NCBI GenBank assembly: GCA_019359045.1
Contig: JAHHIA010000017.1
Coordinates: forward strand, 46,688 to 110,687
DNA from: Scytolyngbya sp. HA4215-MV1
GTDB lineage: Bacteria; Cyanobacteriota; Cyanobacteriia; Leptolyngbyales; Leptolyngbyaceae
DNA length: 64,000 nt
Direction: 5' to 3'
The notes beneath the pieces were generated by a model. That model saw only the letters and a program-made list of their open reading frames with translations, was not told the origin of the DNA and did no database searches. The position numbers and the translations under genes were made by a program. Of this stretch, positions 45,490 to 53,814 are shown piece after piece (positions within the stretch are counted from its first letter, which is position 1; each line of letters opens with the position of its first letter).

Positions 45490-46023
45490 CTAATCGGCAA
45501 TGCTGAATGATTTCATAAATGTCTGAAAGTTTTTCTTGGCAGATTGAAAGGCGAGGGCTTTTTCGTCTAATACCGTTTTGGAAATTTCACCATCTTCAAA
45601 CTGTTTTTGTGCCAGTTCAAACTCTAGCCGTTTAAGTTGGTAATCCTGCTGTCTAACCGTGCCTTCTACAGAACTCACCCAATTATGAAATCCCAGGGTT
45701 TGGGTTTCGGGATCGGTGTTGCCGACGGAGGCAATGGCTTTCATGTCACGGCTCAGATTGGTTAGCTGACGGAAGCTATCTAAGGCTTGGTTAATTTGTT
45801 GAATGCGTGACAGAGCATTGTTGAAGGAAAACCGCTGGGTTAGGGTTGTGCTGAGTGGCTCATCGGGATGAACCGGGTTGTCAGCCAGTGAAGCAACGAG
45901 ACTCGAAGGTAACGCGGCTCCTGTTGGTGGCAGTGTTTCTGTTTCTGGACGAATTGACGCGATCGCAGCCGTCACCAATGTCAAAAAGGCTGCTGTTGTT
46001 AGGATGGATAATCTAGTCTTCAT
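45490..46023 (-). CDS. Secreted helical hypothetical protein (177 aa)
   Basis: A signal peptide (about 1-23, basic start and Ala-rich cleavage site) is followed by a Pro/Ser-rich linker and a helical domain. The C-terminal half ('EGTVRQQDYQLKRLEFELAQ') looks like a coiled coil. No family recognised. Probably periplasmic. Confidence 0.68.
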   Translation of the reverse strand: MKTRLSILTTAAFLTLVTAAIASIRPETETLPPTGAALPSSLVASLADNPVHPDEPLSTTLTQRFSFNNALSRIQQINQALDSFRQLTNLSRDMKAIASVGNTDPETQTLGFHNWVSSVEGTVRQQDYQLKRLEFELAQKQFEDGEISKTVLDEKALAFQSAKKNFQTFMKSFSIAD

Positions 46024-46131
46024 GTCCCCTCACAAAACCACCTTGTTTCACCATAGCTGTGACTACAGAGAAGGTTAAGAGGTTTCCGGTTGATTTGAAA
46101 CAGCCAAATTGACTGGATGAACGGTGACTTC

Positions 46132-46932
46132 TTACATGCCCTTGCAGGCAAGGATTTCTTTGGCAGGCGTGCGATCGCCTGTGCAAGAAATGCGGCGAGG
46201 TCCTTCCAGAATCCGAATCGTAAATCCCAGACGCTCATAGAGGTCAATAATACGCTCGGTGGCTTGGTTAGAGAGGACGACCGGACCGCGATAGCGGGCG
46301 AGCCATTCGGCTAATCTGACTTGATCGTGCCAGGTAAAATTGTCCCGACTGTAGCGGGTAAACTCGACATCATACGGAGGATCGGCGTAGATAAAGTCGC
46401 CTGATTCGATCGGCAAATCACGAAAATCGCTGACTTTAAATGTCCAGTTTTTCAGGATGGAGACGTAGTCGAGAAAGTCTTGAGCATAGTTGATGACTTT
46501 ATAGCGCCCAAAGGGGACGTTAAATAAACCTCGGCTGTTGAAGCGACATAGCCCATTAAATCCAGTGCGGTTGAGATAGTAGAAAAGTTGGGCGGCTTCA
46601 GCACTGACGGCAGCTTCGGTCAGGGCAAGTTCGTTGAAGCGATCGCGAAATTGATAGTAAGTTTGAGCATTATTTTCCAGCGGCAGGTCGATCCGTAATC
46701 CGTGCTGCAACCAGTGATAGAAGTTGATCAGATGCGGGTTGCGATCGCACAATAGCGCATAGCGAGGTTGCAAACCGAGTGCCACCGCCAAACTACCCAC
46801 AAACGGCTCAACCAATCGGCGCCGAGTGTGGGGCTTCCAAAGTTCCCACAGAGTTGGCACCAGCCAGCGTTTGCCACCCGCCCATTTCAGGGCAGGACGT
46901 AAGAGGGGAGGAGGTGTTTGGAGTAGCGTCAT
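46132..46932 (-). CDS. Solitary Dam-type DNA adenine methyltransferase (D12 class)
   Basis: A 266-residue MTase. The SAM motif 'LKWAGGKRWLVPTL' is at 15-28 and the catalytic D-P-P-Y at 184-187 in 'DFIYADPPYDVEF'; 'FYYLNRTGFNGLCRFNSRG' is characteristic of the Dam/M.DpnII group, so the target is probably GATC. The start ATG at 46932 overlaps the stop of the DUF2232 gene as ATGA, so translation is coupled. No restriction enzyme gene is adjacent. GATC sits at the centre of the GCGATCGC palindrome so frequent in this genome, so this enzyme would methylate every HIP1 site if GATC is its target. Confidence 0.89.
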   Translation of the reverse strand: MTLLQTPPPLLRPALKWAGGKRWLVPTLWELWKPHTRRRLVEPFVGSLAVALGLQPRYALLCDRNPHLINFYHWLQHGLRIDLPLENNAQTYYQFRDRFNELALTEAAVSAEAAQLFYYLNRTGFNGLCRFNSRGLFNVPFGRYKVINYAQDFLDYVSILKNWTFKVSDFRDLPIESGDFIYADPPYDVEFTRYSRDNFTWHDQVRLAEWLARYRGPVVLSNQATERIIDLYERLGFTIRILEGPRRISCTGDRTPAKEILACKGM

Positions 46933-47774
46933 TCTTCCTCCAACAACACCTGCACCCAGCGAGGGGGTTGCGGGATTGGCATTCCCAAACGCTCTAGGAC
47001 GAGTTTGGCAGCGAGATGCACGACAAATAAATAAACTAAATTGTTGATAATAACCATGACTAGCGCGATCGCCTGTACCACTGGCAAACTGGGCTGAGCC
47101 AACAAACCCAAGCGCAGAAAGATCCATTCTGCTAGCTTGGTCACTTGCGTCGTGAGATACAACCAGAGGTCATCTCCCAACAAAAGGGACACCAGCCAGA
47201 TGCGAAAGAAAAAGCCAAAGGTGCCGACGATCGTCCCCAAACCAATGGATAGTCCCCATCCAGCTCCTCGGCTCCACACCATGCCCAATAGCACCCCCAT
47301 CAACCCATAAGGCATGAGAAATAAAACACTGCGGGTTGGACCCATCAATACGGTCAGCAATAATCCAGAAACGAGAGTTGCCATCCAGGCTGCCCGTTTA
47401 CCGCGCCGCATATAGACCATGGCGATCGGGACAGGGAAAAAGATGCGTAATACCGGACCCATGGGGAAGTAGTAGTCCACCAGCCAGAGCAAGCCGGAGG
47501 TACTCGCCAGAAAGGCGGTTTCCACCATAATGATCGGATCGAGTGGATCAACCAGGCGCAAGGTGGATTGGGCAGAAAGGGCAGCATTCCCCCGATCGTG
47601 GTTGCCGATTTCTAGATTCTCAATCTCTGTCCAATCGGCTTCTGCTTCAGATGCAGCATTGTCTACATGTTCTGAAGTTGGGTTTTCAATGGCATCCGAT
47701 TCGTCAGCTCTTTCATCTGGCGAATGAGATTCTTTTTTAGGAACCGAAGGCTCGGCTGGATCAAAATCGCTCAT
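46929..47774 (-). CDS. DUF2232 multi-pass membrane protein
   Basis: A 281-residue protein. The first 70 residues are acidic and Ser/Glu-rich, probably cytoplasmic and disordered. Six or so hydrophobic helices follow (for example 'ATLVSGLLLTVLMGP', 'FFRIWLVSLLLG', 'IALVMVIINNLVYLFVVHLA'). The arrangement agrees with DUF2232, related to YybS, whose role is unknown. Its stop codon overlaps the dam-type gene start. Confidence 0.8.
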   Translation of the reverse strand: MSDFDPAEPSVPKKESHSPDERADESDAIENPTSEHVDNAASEAEADWTEIENLEIGNHDRGNAALSAQSTLRLVDPLDPIIMVETAFLASTSGLLWLVDYYFPMGPVLRIFFPVPIAMVYMRRGKRAAWMATLVSGLLLTVLMGPTRSVLFLMPYGLMGVLLGMVWSRGAGWGLSIGLGTIVGTFGFFFRIWLVSLLLGDDLWLYLTTQVTKLAEWIFLRLGLLAQPSLPVVQAIALVMVIINNLVYLFVVHLAAKLVLERLGMPIPQPPRWVQVLLEEE

Positions 47775-47961
47775 GCAGCTCGCAGGGAGACACCTATAGC
47801 CTCTACTCTAGCCGCTAAATACTGGGTTGAATCAGTGATTTCGTGGGCACTGAAATGGATCGCAATTTGTGGATTCGTGACGACTTGCAGGCTCATGGAC
47901 TGAATCGGTGATATGATGTCCCCACCTAATCAGTTCTGATAAGAAACCACCATCAGAGGAC

Positions 47962-48140
47962 AGATGCTTTGCTTTTCAAAGGCGAGAGCTTCTTTTCGGG
48001 GAAAGTACGGTGAGAGTCCGTCGCTGTCCCGCAACTGTAATGGATTTTAGATAGGCAATTGAGTTTGGCGATCCATACGGGGCAATCGAGCTAGAATTTT
48101 CTATCTAAAATCATTAAGCCAGGATGCCTGCTGATAAGGG
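47962..48140 (+). promoter_or_regulatory. Cobalamin (adenosylcobalamin/B12) riboswitch
   Basis: The core signatures are all present: 'ggtgagagtccgtcgctgtc' (48009-48028), 'ccgcaactgtaat' just after it, and the closing 'aagccaggatgcctgc' (48116-48131). A 12-bp peripheral stem is formed by gattttagatag (48043-48054) and ctatctaaaatc (48101-48112). It lies just upstream of the CbtB-like gene, whose start is at 48172. Binding of cobalamin normally turns such genes down. The expression platform may be the 30 bases before the start codon, where cgaggt could be sequestered; I did not model it. Confidence 0.93.
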
Positions 48141-48171
48141 AATGTCTTTGAGTTCTTCTGCGAGGTACAGA

Positions 48172-48363
48172 ATGACCGCTCGAATTTTTTCAGATGCTCA
48201 GCAAAAAACCGTTCGCCTGACCCTGTCTAAGCCTATGCAGGCAGGTCTCTACATGTCACTTTGGGCGTTGATTCTCTGGACCGTTTATTTCACCACCTAT
48301 CCGCCGATTCACGATCGCGTACACAGTTTGCGTCATCATACGGTAGCAATTTCCTGCCACTAA
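48172..48363 (+). CDS. CbtB-like cobalt-transport accessory protein
   Basis: A 63-residue single-TM protein (helix about 22-39, 'LYMSLWALILWTVYFTTY') ending in a His-rich tail 'HHTVAISCH'. The end R-x-H-x-x-x-x-x-x-C-H resembles CbtB, the small subunit of the predicted cobalt transporter CbtAB, and the cobalamin riboswitch directly before it agrees with that. The start ATG 48172 follows a cgaggt ribosome site; ATG 48124 lies inside the riboswitch and is excluded. No cbtA-like gene is found in the next 4 kb. Confidence 0.8.
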   Translation: MTARIFSDAQQKTVRLTLSKPMQAGLYMSLWALILWTVYFTTYPPIHDRVHSLRHHTVAISCH

Positions 48364-48461
48364 ATTTTGATACTTGCTTAACGCAAAATTCTTTCCCTTA
48401 ACCCATTCTTATCGATACAGGAGATGGAAGGGGAAAGTTATTTCATGGTGCAAATCTTAAG

Positions 48462-49643
48462 ATGTCAAAACCCAAAGTTTTTGTCTGGATCAGTACCTTA
48501 TGTCTGATCGGCAGCGTTTTATGGGGATCGATCGGATCGTCTCATCCTGCTGCATCGTCTCTTCGCCTAACGACTGACCCTGCGATCGCGCAACTCCTAC
48601 CTTTCGAGGCGGAAGCCACAACGCCACCCTCGCCTGCAATGCTCAACCTACAAGCCATGGATGCAACGGGTGCTCCTTTGGCAAATGCCAAAATTCACCT
48701 GAAATTATTCACACCGCCCAAGACCCCTTGGTTCACCACTGATTTCCCAATCGTGGAGGGTACAACCTTGCTCGAACTGACCGCCACTGCTCCTACAGGT
48801 GGGATGCAGGTGCAGCAAATGTTACCCATCCGGGGGCACTATCAATTGCAAGCTGAGGTGACACCCCTGGTTGCCAATACGTTTCAGCCTTTTCAGCAAA
48901 CTCTGACGCTGCTGATAGCTGAGCGTGGCGTGAAGTATCGCAATTTGGCGATTTTGGTTGCTTTGCTGTTATTGGTTGGTTTGGGTGGCGGCTGGGTGAT
49001 TGGGGAACCCTCCACCACCGAAACTGGAGCGCTTGCCCCGCAACGAGTACGCCTGTTATTAAGTGGGGTCGTGATTTTTGCGATCGCCACGCTCTTATTC
49101 ATTAGCATTAGTGCCGAAGTGGCTCATTCTCACACAGGTGGTCATTCGCATTCCCCTCATTCATCGCCTGGTCAAACGGCTCCAGATGTCATGCAAGTGC
49201 AGAATCTCAAACTGCATCTGGAGGGCAGCCCAACCACCCGAGTGGGCAACCTGGCAAACTTTCAGGTCGAGGTGACCGATGCCCAGACCCGTCAACCTGT
49301 CTCAGATGTGAACTTAAAGGTGCAAGTAAGTTCTCTTGAAGGAGAATGGACTGCTTTTGCCTATGCCGGTGTTCCCGATGCGACTGGACAACTGAAATGG
49401 CAACAACAGTTTTTTGATGGTGCGCCCCATCAAGTGCTGGTGGAAGTTTCTCCCCAGGCAACGTCTAAGCGACAGTTTCAGCCTTTCCAGGTCGCGCAGG
49501 TCGTAGAGGTGGAAGGGGTTGCGCCCCCGCTCGCTACACGATTGATCAGCTTACTGTATTTGACTAGCGTGGTAGCGATCGGAATGCTGGCCGGGGAGTG
49601 GTTGCGATCGCGATCGTTGCCCTGGCAAAGAGGATCAGCCTAG
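48462..49643 (+). CDS. His-rich membrane protein with two Ig-like domains
   Basis: A 393-residue protein. Signal or anchor segment at 5-25, beta-rich domain (about 55-140) with 'MLNLQAMDATGAPLANAKI', a TM helix ('AILVALLLLVGLGGGWVIG', about 162-181), and a second TM ('VIFAIATLLFISISAEVAH', about 204-222) that runs into a His/Ser linker 'HSHTGGHSHSPHSS' (about 222-235). Then comes a second related beta-rich domain (about 245-350), with 'NFQVEVTDAQTRQPVSDVNL', and a third TM (about 365-382). The two domains look homologous and resemble Ig-like metal-trafficking domains of the YtkA type. I do not recognise a named family. Its position 98 bases after the CbtB-like gene, under the same riboswitch, supports metal handling. 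Confidence 0.75.
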   Translation: MSKPKVFVWISTLCLIGSVLWGSIGSSHPAASSLRLTTDPAIAQLLPFEAEATTPPSPAMLNLQAMDATGAPLANAKIHLKLFTPPKTPWFTTDFPIVEGTTLLELTATAPTGGMQVQQMLPIRGHYQLQAEVTPLVANTFQPFQQTLTLLIAERGVKYRNLAILVALLLLVGLGGGWVIGEPSTTETGALAPQRVRLLLSGVVIFAIATLLFISISAEVAHSHTGGHSHSPHSSPGQTAPDVMQVQNLKLHLEGSPTTRVGNLANFQVEVTDAQTRQPVSDVNLKVQVSSLEGEWTAFAYAGVPDATGQLKWQQQFFDGAPHQVLVEVSPQATSKRQFQPFQVAQVVEVEGVAPPLATRLISLLYLTSVVAIGMLAGEWLRSRSLPWQRGSA

Positions 49644-49647
49644 CCCT

Positions 49648-50292
49648 TTACTGTTTGGTTTTTGCCCACCAAATGAACCCAGCCATGCCCGCTAGAAGGG
49701 CGATTCCTGCCAAAGGTAGGATGGGAAACTCAACAGAAGATACAGTGGTTGCCACTGGCTGGGTCGCTGCTGCCACAGGTTGACTTGGTTGGGCTGGAGA
49801 GCGCGCAGGCGCACTGACAGTCGGCAAGGTTGCGGCAGGTGAGCTAACCGTGCCTGCCACCACAGTGACGTCATAGCTCAACTTAAAAGGTTTGAACGTC
49901 GCCTCCTCTGAGGATCGGGGTTTGCCACTCAGTTCCAGGGTATAAATTCCCGGTTTGGGAAACACAATCTCCGCACCGGGAATTTCCTGATATTGTTCAG
50001 CGGCGATCGGCTTGAGCGTCAACACGGGCAGTGGAGTGTGGGGCGCTGATTGAGGATAAACGGTTAGCTGACAATTGCATTGTTGAAAAGGAATCTGTGC
50101 ACCCCCTACTTGGGTTAATAAAAACCATGCCTGGGCAGGTTGACCCGATCGAGGATTGTGGTGCGGTTCAATATGAAACGTGACGGCAACATCCTCCGCA
50201 GCTTTTACGGTATGGGCGGTGGCAGGTAAACCCCACAAGCTGAGCCACAGGAACAGCTCTAAACCACTACTTTGGTTGAATGGGTGGCGCAT
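49648..50292 (-). CDS. Secreted Ig-like protein with C-terminal membrane anchor
   Basis: A 214-residue protein. N-terminal signal peptide (cleavage near residue 27 after 'LPATAH'), then a beta-rich domain with 'FHIEPHHNPRSGQPAQAWF', a C-N-C motif ('FQQCNCQL') and a strand-rich C-terminal part. A Pro/Ala/Thr linker precedes one TM helix ('LPLAGIALLAGMAGFIWW') near the C-terminus. The His and C-x-C residues could bind copper or another metal. Its gene overlaps the TauE/SafE-fusion gene by 26 bases on the same strand, so the two are co-expressed. Convergent with the His-rich membrane protein gene, 5 bases apart. Confidence 0.75.
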   Translation of the reverse strand: MRHPFNQSSGLELFLWLSLWGLPATAHTVKAAEDVAVTFHIEPHHNPRSGQPAQAWFLLTQVGGAQIPFQQCNCQLTVYPQSAPHTPLPVLTLKPIAAEQYQEIPGAEIVFPKPGIYTLELSGKPRSSEEATFKPFKLSYDVTVVAGTVSSPAATLPTVSAPARSPAQPSQPVAAATQPVATTVSSVEFPILPLAGIALLAGMAGFIWWAKTKQ

Positions 50293-51586
50293 AGAATTTT
50301 TCTAATGAAAGAAGATACCAAAAACGGCGCGATCGCAATAATAAAACAATGCCAATAAACAAGCCTAAGAGTCCTGTATGAAGGTGGCTCTGCCAATCCC
50401 AGTTCAATCCGCCCCAAAAATAGCTATCAATCAAAATGATATGCAGTCCCACGAAGCCCAGCGCAGGCACACTGAGTAGATGAAGGGTTCGCCAGCCCGA
50501 TCCCAACCATTGCACCCAACGATCGTGGCTGGTGAGCGCCGCTGGGGTGAGCAGAAGCAAGGCTAGAAACCCTGCCATCATGCCAATTTGGTGCGTTGGC
50601 ACCATAAATAAAATTCCTCGCAAATTCCAGTCCAATGTGTGATCCAGGGTATGAGCGGTATGTGCCAGTGCTAACAAAAATGCGGCGACGCCTAACACCC
50701 GGCGATAGTGTAAGGGGGCTTGCCAGAAGCGACTGAGCGGACGAGCCAGCAGCGCGAATACTAGACAGCCTAAAGATGCGTAACCTGTAAAATCGACCAT
50801 CTCACTGGTGCGAAACAGAATCAGCCCACCTATGGAGATCGTCACCCAACCCCCTGCTCGAAATAACTGACTGCGGCGATCGGCACTGAGCAGGGTTGCA
50901 GAAATCCCGACCCCAGTCATCACTGGCAACGTCCCCAAACCAAATGCCAACATGGTTGCGGCTCCCAGCCAAAGATTCCCAGTCTCAGCCGCCTTGATCT
51001 GAGCTGCATAGAGAAATCCGCAGGGAATTAATCCCCAAAAAATTCCTAATAGGGCAGGGGTCCACCAACGAGACTGAAGCGACAGTTGCACCATAATCCG
51101 GCTAAAGTGTTGATGCAGTTTTCCTTGCAATAGGGGATGCAGTAACGGAAAGCGGTATAACTTGCTGGGAGTAACTTGGACTACGCCAAACCACATCAAT
51201 AAAATCCCTGTCAATAAACTAATGCTTTGCCGCAACCCGCTATCAATTCCTGCGAATTGTCCGCCAGCAATCAACACCGACCCCAGTGCCCCGATCGCGG
51301 CTCCTAATAAGCTATAACTCACCAGTCGTCCCAGGTTTAGCACCAAATGGAACCGCACCTGCTGCCACCGACTTGCCACCGCCGCACGCTGGGATGGTTG
51401 GGCTGGTGCGGCGAGGTCTAGCGAGGGTTCCGAAGCGGGTTTGGGCAAAACCTGTGCAGGCGAGGACCGATCGGACGCTTGGGGCAGAGACAAAGAAAAC
51501 GCCACGGTTAAAGGTCCACACATACCGGCACAGTGACCAAAACTCCCCAAGAAGCCCAAGACCATCACTAGCAGCAGATCGACCAC
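50267..51586 (-). CDS. TauE/SafE (UreH-like) transporter fused to a ferric-reductase-like heme domain
   Basis: A 439-residue polytopic protein. The N-terminal half has the UreH_2/SafE start 'GFLGSFGHCAGMCGPLTVAF' (about 10-29), an extramembrane insertion, and 'LLGIFWGLIPCGFLYAAQI' later, typical of transporters tied to nickel/cobalt and cytochrome biogenesis. The C-terminal half (about 285-435) has a different fold, with 'LALAHTAHTLDHTLDW', 'VPTHQIGMMAGFLALLLL' and 'WRTLHLLSVPALGFVGLHII'; the spaced His in TM helices fit a b-type heme membrane domain like YedZ/MsrQ or ferric reductase. The combination suggests metal transport linked to reduction at the plasma membrane. Confidence 0.82.
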   Translation of the reverse strand: MVDLLLVMVLGFLGSFGHCAGMCGPLTVAFSLSLPQASDRSSPAQVLPKPASEPSLDLAAPAQPSQRAAVASRWQQVRFHLVLNLGRLVSYSLLGAAIGALGSVLIAGGQFAGIDSGLRQSISLLTGILLMWFGVVQVTPSKLYRFPLLHPLLQGKLHQHFSRIMVQLSLQSRWWTPALLGIFWGLIPCGFLYAAQIKAAETGNLWLGAATMLAFGLGTLPVMTGVGISATLLSADRRSQLFRAGGWVTISIGGLILFRTSEMVDFTGYASLGCLVFALLARPLSRFWQAPLHYRRVLGVAAFLLALAHTAHTLDHTLDWNLRGILFMVPTHQIGMMAGFLALLLLTPAALTSHDRWVQWLGSGWRTLHLLSVPALGFVGLHIILIDSYFWGGLNWDWQSHLHTGLLGLFIGIVLLLRSRRFWYLLSLEKFYAPPIQPK

Positions 51587-51728
51587 GTTGGGTTGTACTC
51601 CTTTTGCACGGGATGAGACATTTGTCTGTTTTTAGCGGTTCCTACTGGATGATGGGTAAGGTTTGGTCGGGGCGTGAGTCGCAAAGGATCGCCCACTCAA
51701 AACTTGCTCTTTCTCATCTTCTTTCCCA

Positions 51729-52715
51729 TCATCCCGTTCGATCACTCGACAAGCTAATCATTTCCAATAATTCTGGCTGAAGAAATCCGACCGCTTCCGG
51801 CAAAAGTGGAGCAGACATTTGAATTATCACATCCTGAATGGCAAAGTTTTTTCGGAGAGAGGCTTGTAGGGATCTGAGCAGCCGATCGCGGTCTGCCCCC
51901 CCAGTCAGGTTTACATGTAAATGAGCACACAACACTTCCTGTCCCAGAGCAACTGTCCAGAGACGCAAGTCTGCAATCGATTGAATAGAGTCTTGCTGTT
52001 CGAGAAACGCTTGAATTTCAGACACTTTGGAGGGATCGGTGGGTTTTTCCAACAGAATTTGCAGGCTTTGCCCAATCAGTGGCAGGGTTCCTACCACAAT
52101 TAAGCCTGCGACCACAAAACTGATGACACTATCTGCCCAAAGCCAGTGCTGCCAACTCACCGCGATCGCAGCCACAATAATTCCCAGCGAACTCAGCGCA
52201 TCGGCGAGGACGTGAAGAAAAATGGCTTTCATGTTCAAATCATGCTCACTGTCTTGATGCAACATCCAGGCATTGAGGCTATTGATTCCTAACCCGATCG
52301 CTGCAGTGACTAACATAGGTAACCCAGCAATCTCTTCGGGGGGCGTTTGCCATGCCTGAATCGATTCCCAGCCAATCCAGCCTGCGATCGCGACTAACCC
52401 CAGTCCATTTAGCAACGCTGCCAGCACTTCTGCCCGCCGATAGCCGAAGGTAGCTTGTGCAGAGGCAGGTAGTCCGGCAAGCCAGGTGGCAAACAATGCC
52501 ATCCCTACCATTAGCCCATCTGCCACAATATGCTCCATGTCGGCAAGCAGTGCCAAACTGTGACTCGAAATTCCGACTAATAACTCAGCTAAAGAAAAAA
52601 TAGTAAGTAAAACCAGCACAATCCATAACGATCGAGTTTTATGGGAGTGCTCAGCAGGCACACAGCCACACTCAGCAGAGTGACGATGAAACATAGGGAC
52701 AACGTTAGGGTGCAA
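51729..52715 (-). CDS. Cation diffusion facilitator (CDF) metal exporter
   Basis: A 328-residue CDF protein. A cytoplasmic N-terminus with His and Cys ('HRHSAECGCVPAEHSH') precedes six TM helices. Metal site residues: D-x-x-H-x-x-x-D in 'ALLADMEHIVADGLMVG' (TM2) and H-x-x-x-D in 'IFLHVLADALSSLGIIV' (TM5). The C-terminal regulatory domain ('IQSIADLRLWTVALGQEVLC') is present. CDF proteins export Zn, Co, Ni or Cd by proton antiport. An alternative start is ATG 52694. The gene starts 143 bases upstream of the TauE/SafE-fusion gene on the same strand. Confidence 0.9.
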   Translation of the reverse strand: MHPNVVPMFHRHSAECGCVPAEHSHKTRSLWIVLVLLTIFSLAELLVGISSHSLALLADMEHIVADGLMVGMALFATWLAGLPASAQATFGYRRAEVLAALLNGLGLVAIAGWIGWESIQAWQTPPEEIAGLPMLVTAAIGLGINSLNAWMLHQDSEHDLNMKAIFLHVLADALSSLGIIVAAIAVSWQHWLWADSVISFVVAGLIVVGTLPLIGQSLQILLEKPTDPSKVSEIQAFLEQQDSIQSIADLRLWTVALGQEVLCAHLHVNLTGGADRDRLLRSLQASLRKNFAIQDVIIQMSAPLLPEAVGFLQPELLEMISLSSDRTG

Positions 52716-52974
52716 TCTTGATTATCTACCTTATCCAAAATTTCTTGGCGACGATCGCCGGCGACCCAAAGCTGGGCGATGCACTGAAAGAAAAAGGACG
52801 ACTGGTAACAATTTCAGCTAAAATCCATTAGGTTTGTGGGTAACTTTTTGCTCATGGGAGACCAATTAGCCACACCTCACCGTTTTTTAGAGGCAGAGAA
52901 ATAAGCTAATTCTGATAGTGTTCCAACGCAAAAGTTATTGCTGCAATGCACTGACCTCAACTGGAGGATGAATC

Positions 52975-53523
52975 GTGAAAGAGATTTTCATTAGCCTGGG
53001 CGTGATGTTGGTCTGTTGTCTGGTGCTACTGGTGGCTCAATTTTCTCCCAATCGGGATGCAGCCATTGCGGCTGAATTGCCCCAAACTGCAATCGAAATG
53101 GAAAACAACACCTTGCTTGCACAAAGTGCTGTCCCTTTTACTGAGACTAAATCAATGGATAACGCAAATTTAGCGAATAACGCAAAAGTGGTCAAAACGG
53201 CTTCCGGGCTGAAGTACGTTGAGATTGAGGCGGGCACAGGGGATAGCCCAACCACGGGACAAACGGTCAGCGTGCATTACACTGGCACCTTAGAAGACGG
53301 GACGAAATTTGACAGTTCTCGCGATCGAGGGCAGCCTTTCCAATTTCGGATTGGGGTTGGACAGGTGATAAAGGGTTGGGATGAAGGGGTTGGTAGTATG
53401 AAGGTGGGCGGTCGTCGGCAACTGATCATTCCTCCGGATCTAGGCTATGGTGCACGGGGAATTGGTCCTATTCCTCCCAATGCCACGCTCATTTTTGATG
53501 TGGAATTGCTGGGGATTAGTTAG
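52975..53523 (+). CDS. FKBP-type peptidyl-prolyl cis-trans isomerase, exported
   Basis: A 182-residue protein. N-terminal TM or signal segment (about 5-25), a linker, then one FKBP domain (about 78-182): '[20 protein letters not shown]', '[20 protein letters not shown]', '[20 protein letters not shown]'. All aromatic pocket residues of active FKBPs (Tyr, Phe, Asp, Trp) are visible. It catalyses proline isomerisation in the periplasm or thylakoid lumen. A strong terminator follows. ctggagg is the ribosome site, just before GTG 52975. Confidence 0.92.
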   Translation: MKEIFISLGVMLVCCLVLLVAQFSPNRDAAIAAELPQTAIEMENNTLLAQSAVPFTETKSMDNANLANNAKVVKTASGLKYVEIEAGTGDSPTTGQTVSVHYTGTLEDGTKFDSSRDRGQPFQFRIGVGQVIKGWDEGVGSMKVGGRRQLIIPPDLGYGARGIGPIPPNATLIFDVELLGIS

Positions 53524-53552
53524 CGCATTTGGGGAATAAAGTTTCCCGATCT

Positions 53553-53588
53553 AAAAAAGATGATGGACAGATGTCCATCATCTTTTTG
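53553..53588 (+). terminator. Terminator of the FKBP gene
   Basis: Arms 53554-53569 and 53572-53587 pair over 16 bases around GA, ending in a five-T run. Confidence 0.9.
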
Positions 53589-53675
53589 ATTTGCCCTTTT
53601 GTGAGCAACTCCTACCCTTCAGGCGCGAAGCCTTGCGACACATCGCTCAGTCTATTGTCCAGGTTGTTTTAAGTA

Positions 53676-53779
53676 GCTGGGCTAAATTAAAGATGTTTTT
53701 GGGGGTAGAGGGGATTAAAACCCCCTGCCTGGGGGCGCAGCCCCCAAACTCCTTTCTTCCAACTCATTAGGGCTACCTA
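53676..53779. repeat. Dispersed ~105-bp repeat, copy 2
   Basis: Inverted relative to copy 1 at 9041-9147. It has two G/C-rich fold-backs (gaggggattaaaaccccct and gggggcgcagccccc) of its own. It lies between the convergent FKBP and dnaB genes. Confidence 0.85.
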
Positions 53780-53814
53780 CTTAGTTGGCTGAACACTGCC
53801 TGAATTCCTTATTT

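Noticed and set aside
48124..48171. ATG 48124 as start of the CbtB-like gene
   Set aside because: It lies inside the conserved end of the riboswitch (ccaggatgcctgc) and has no free ribosome site.
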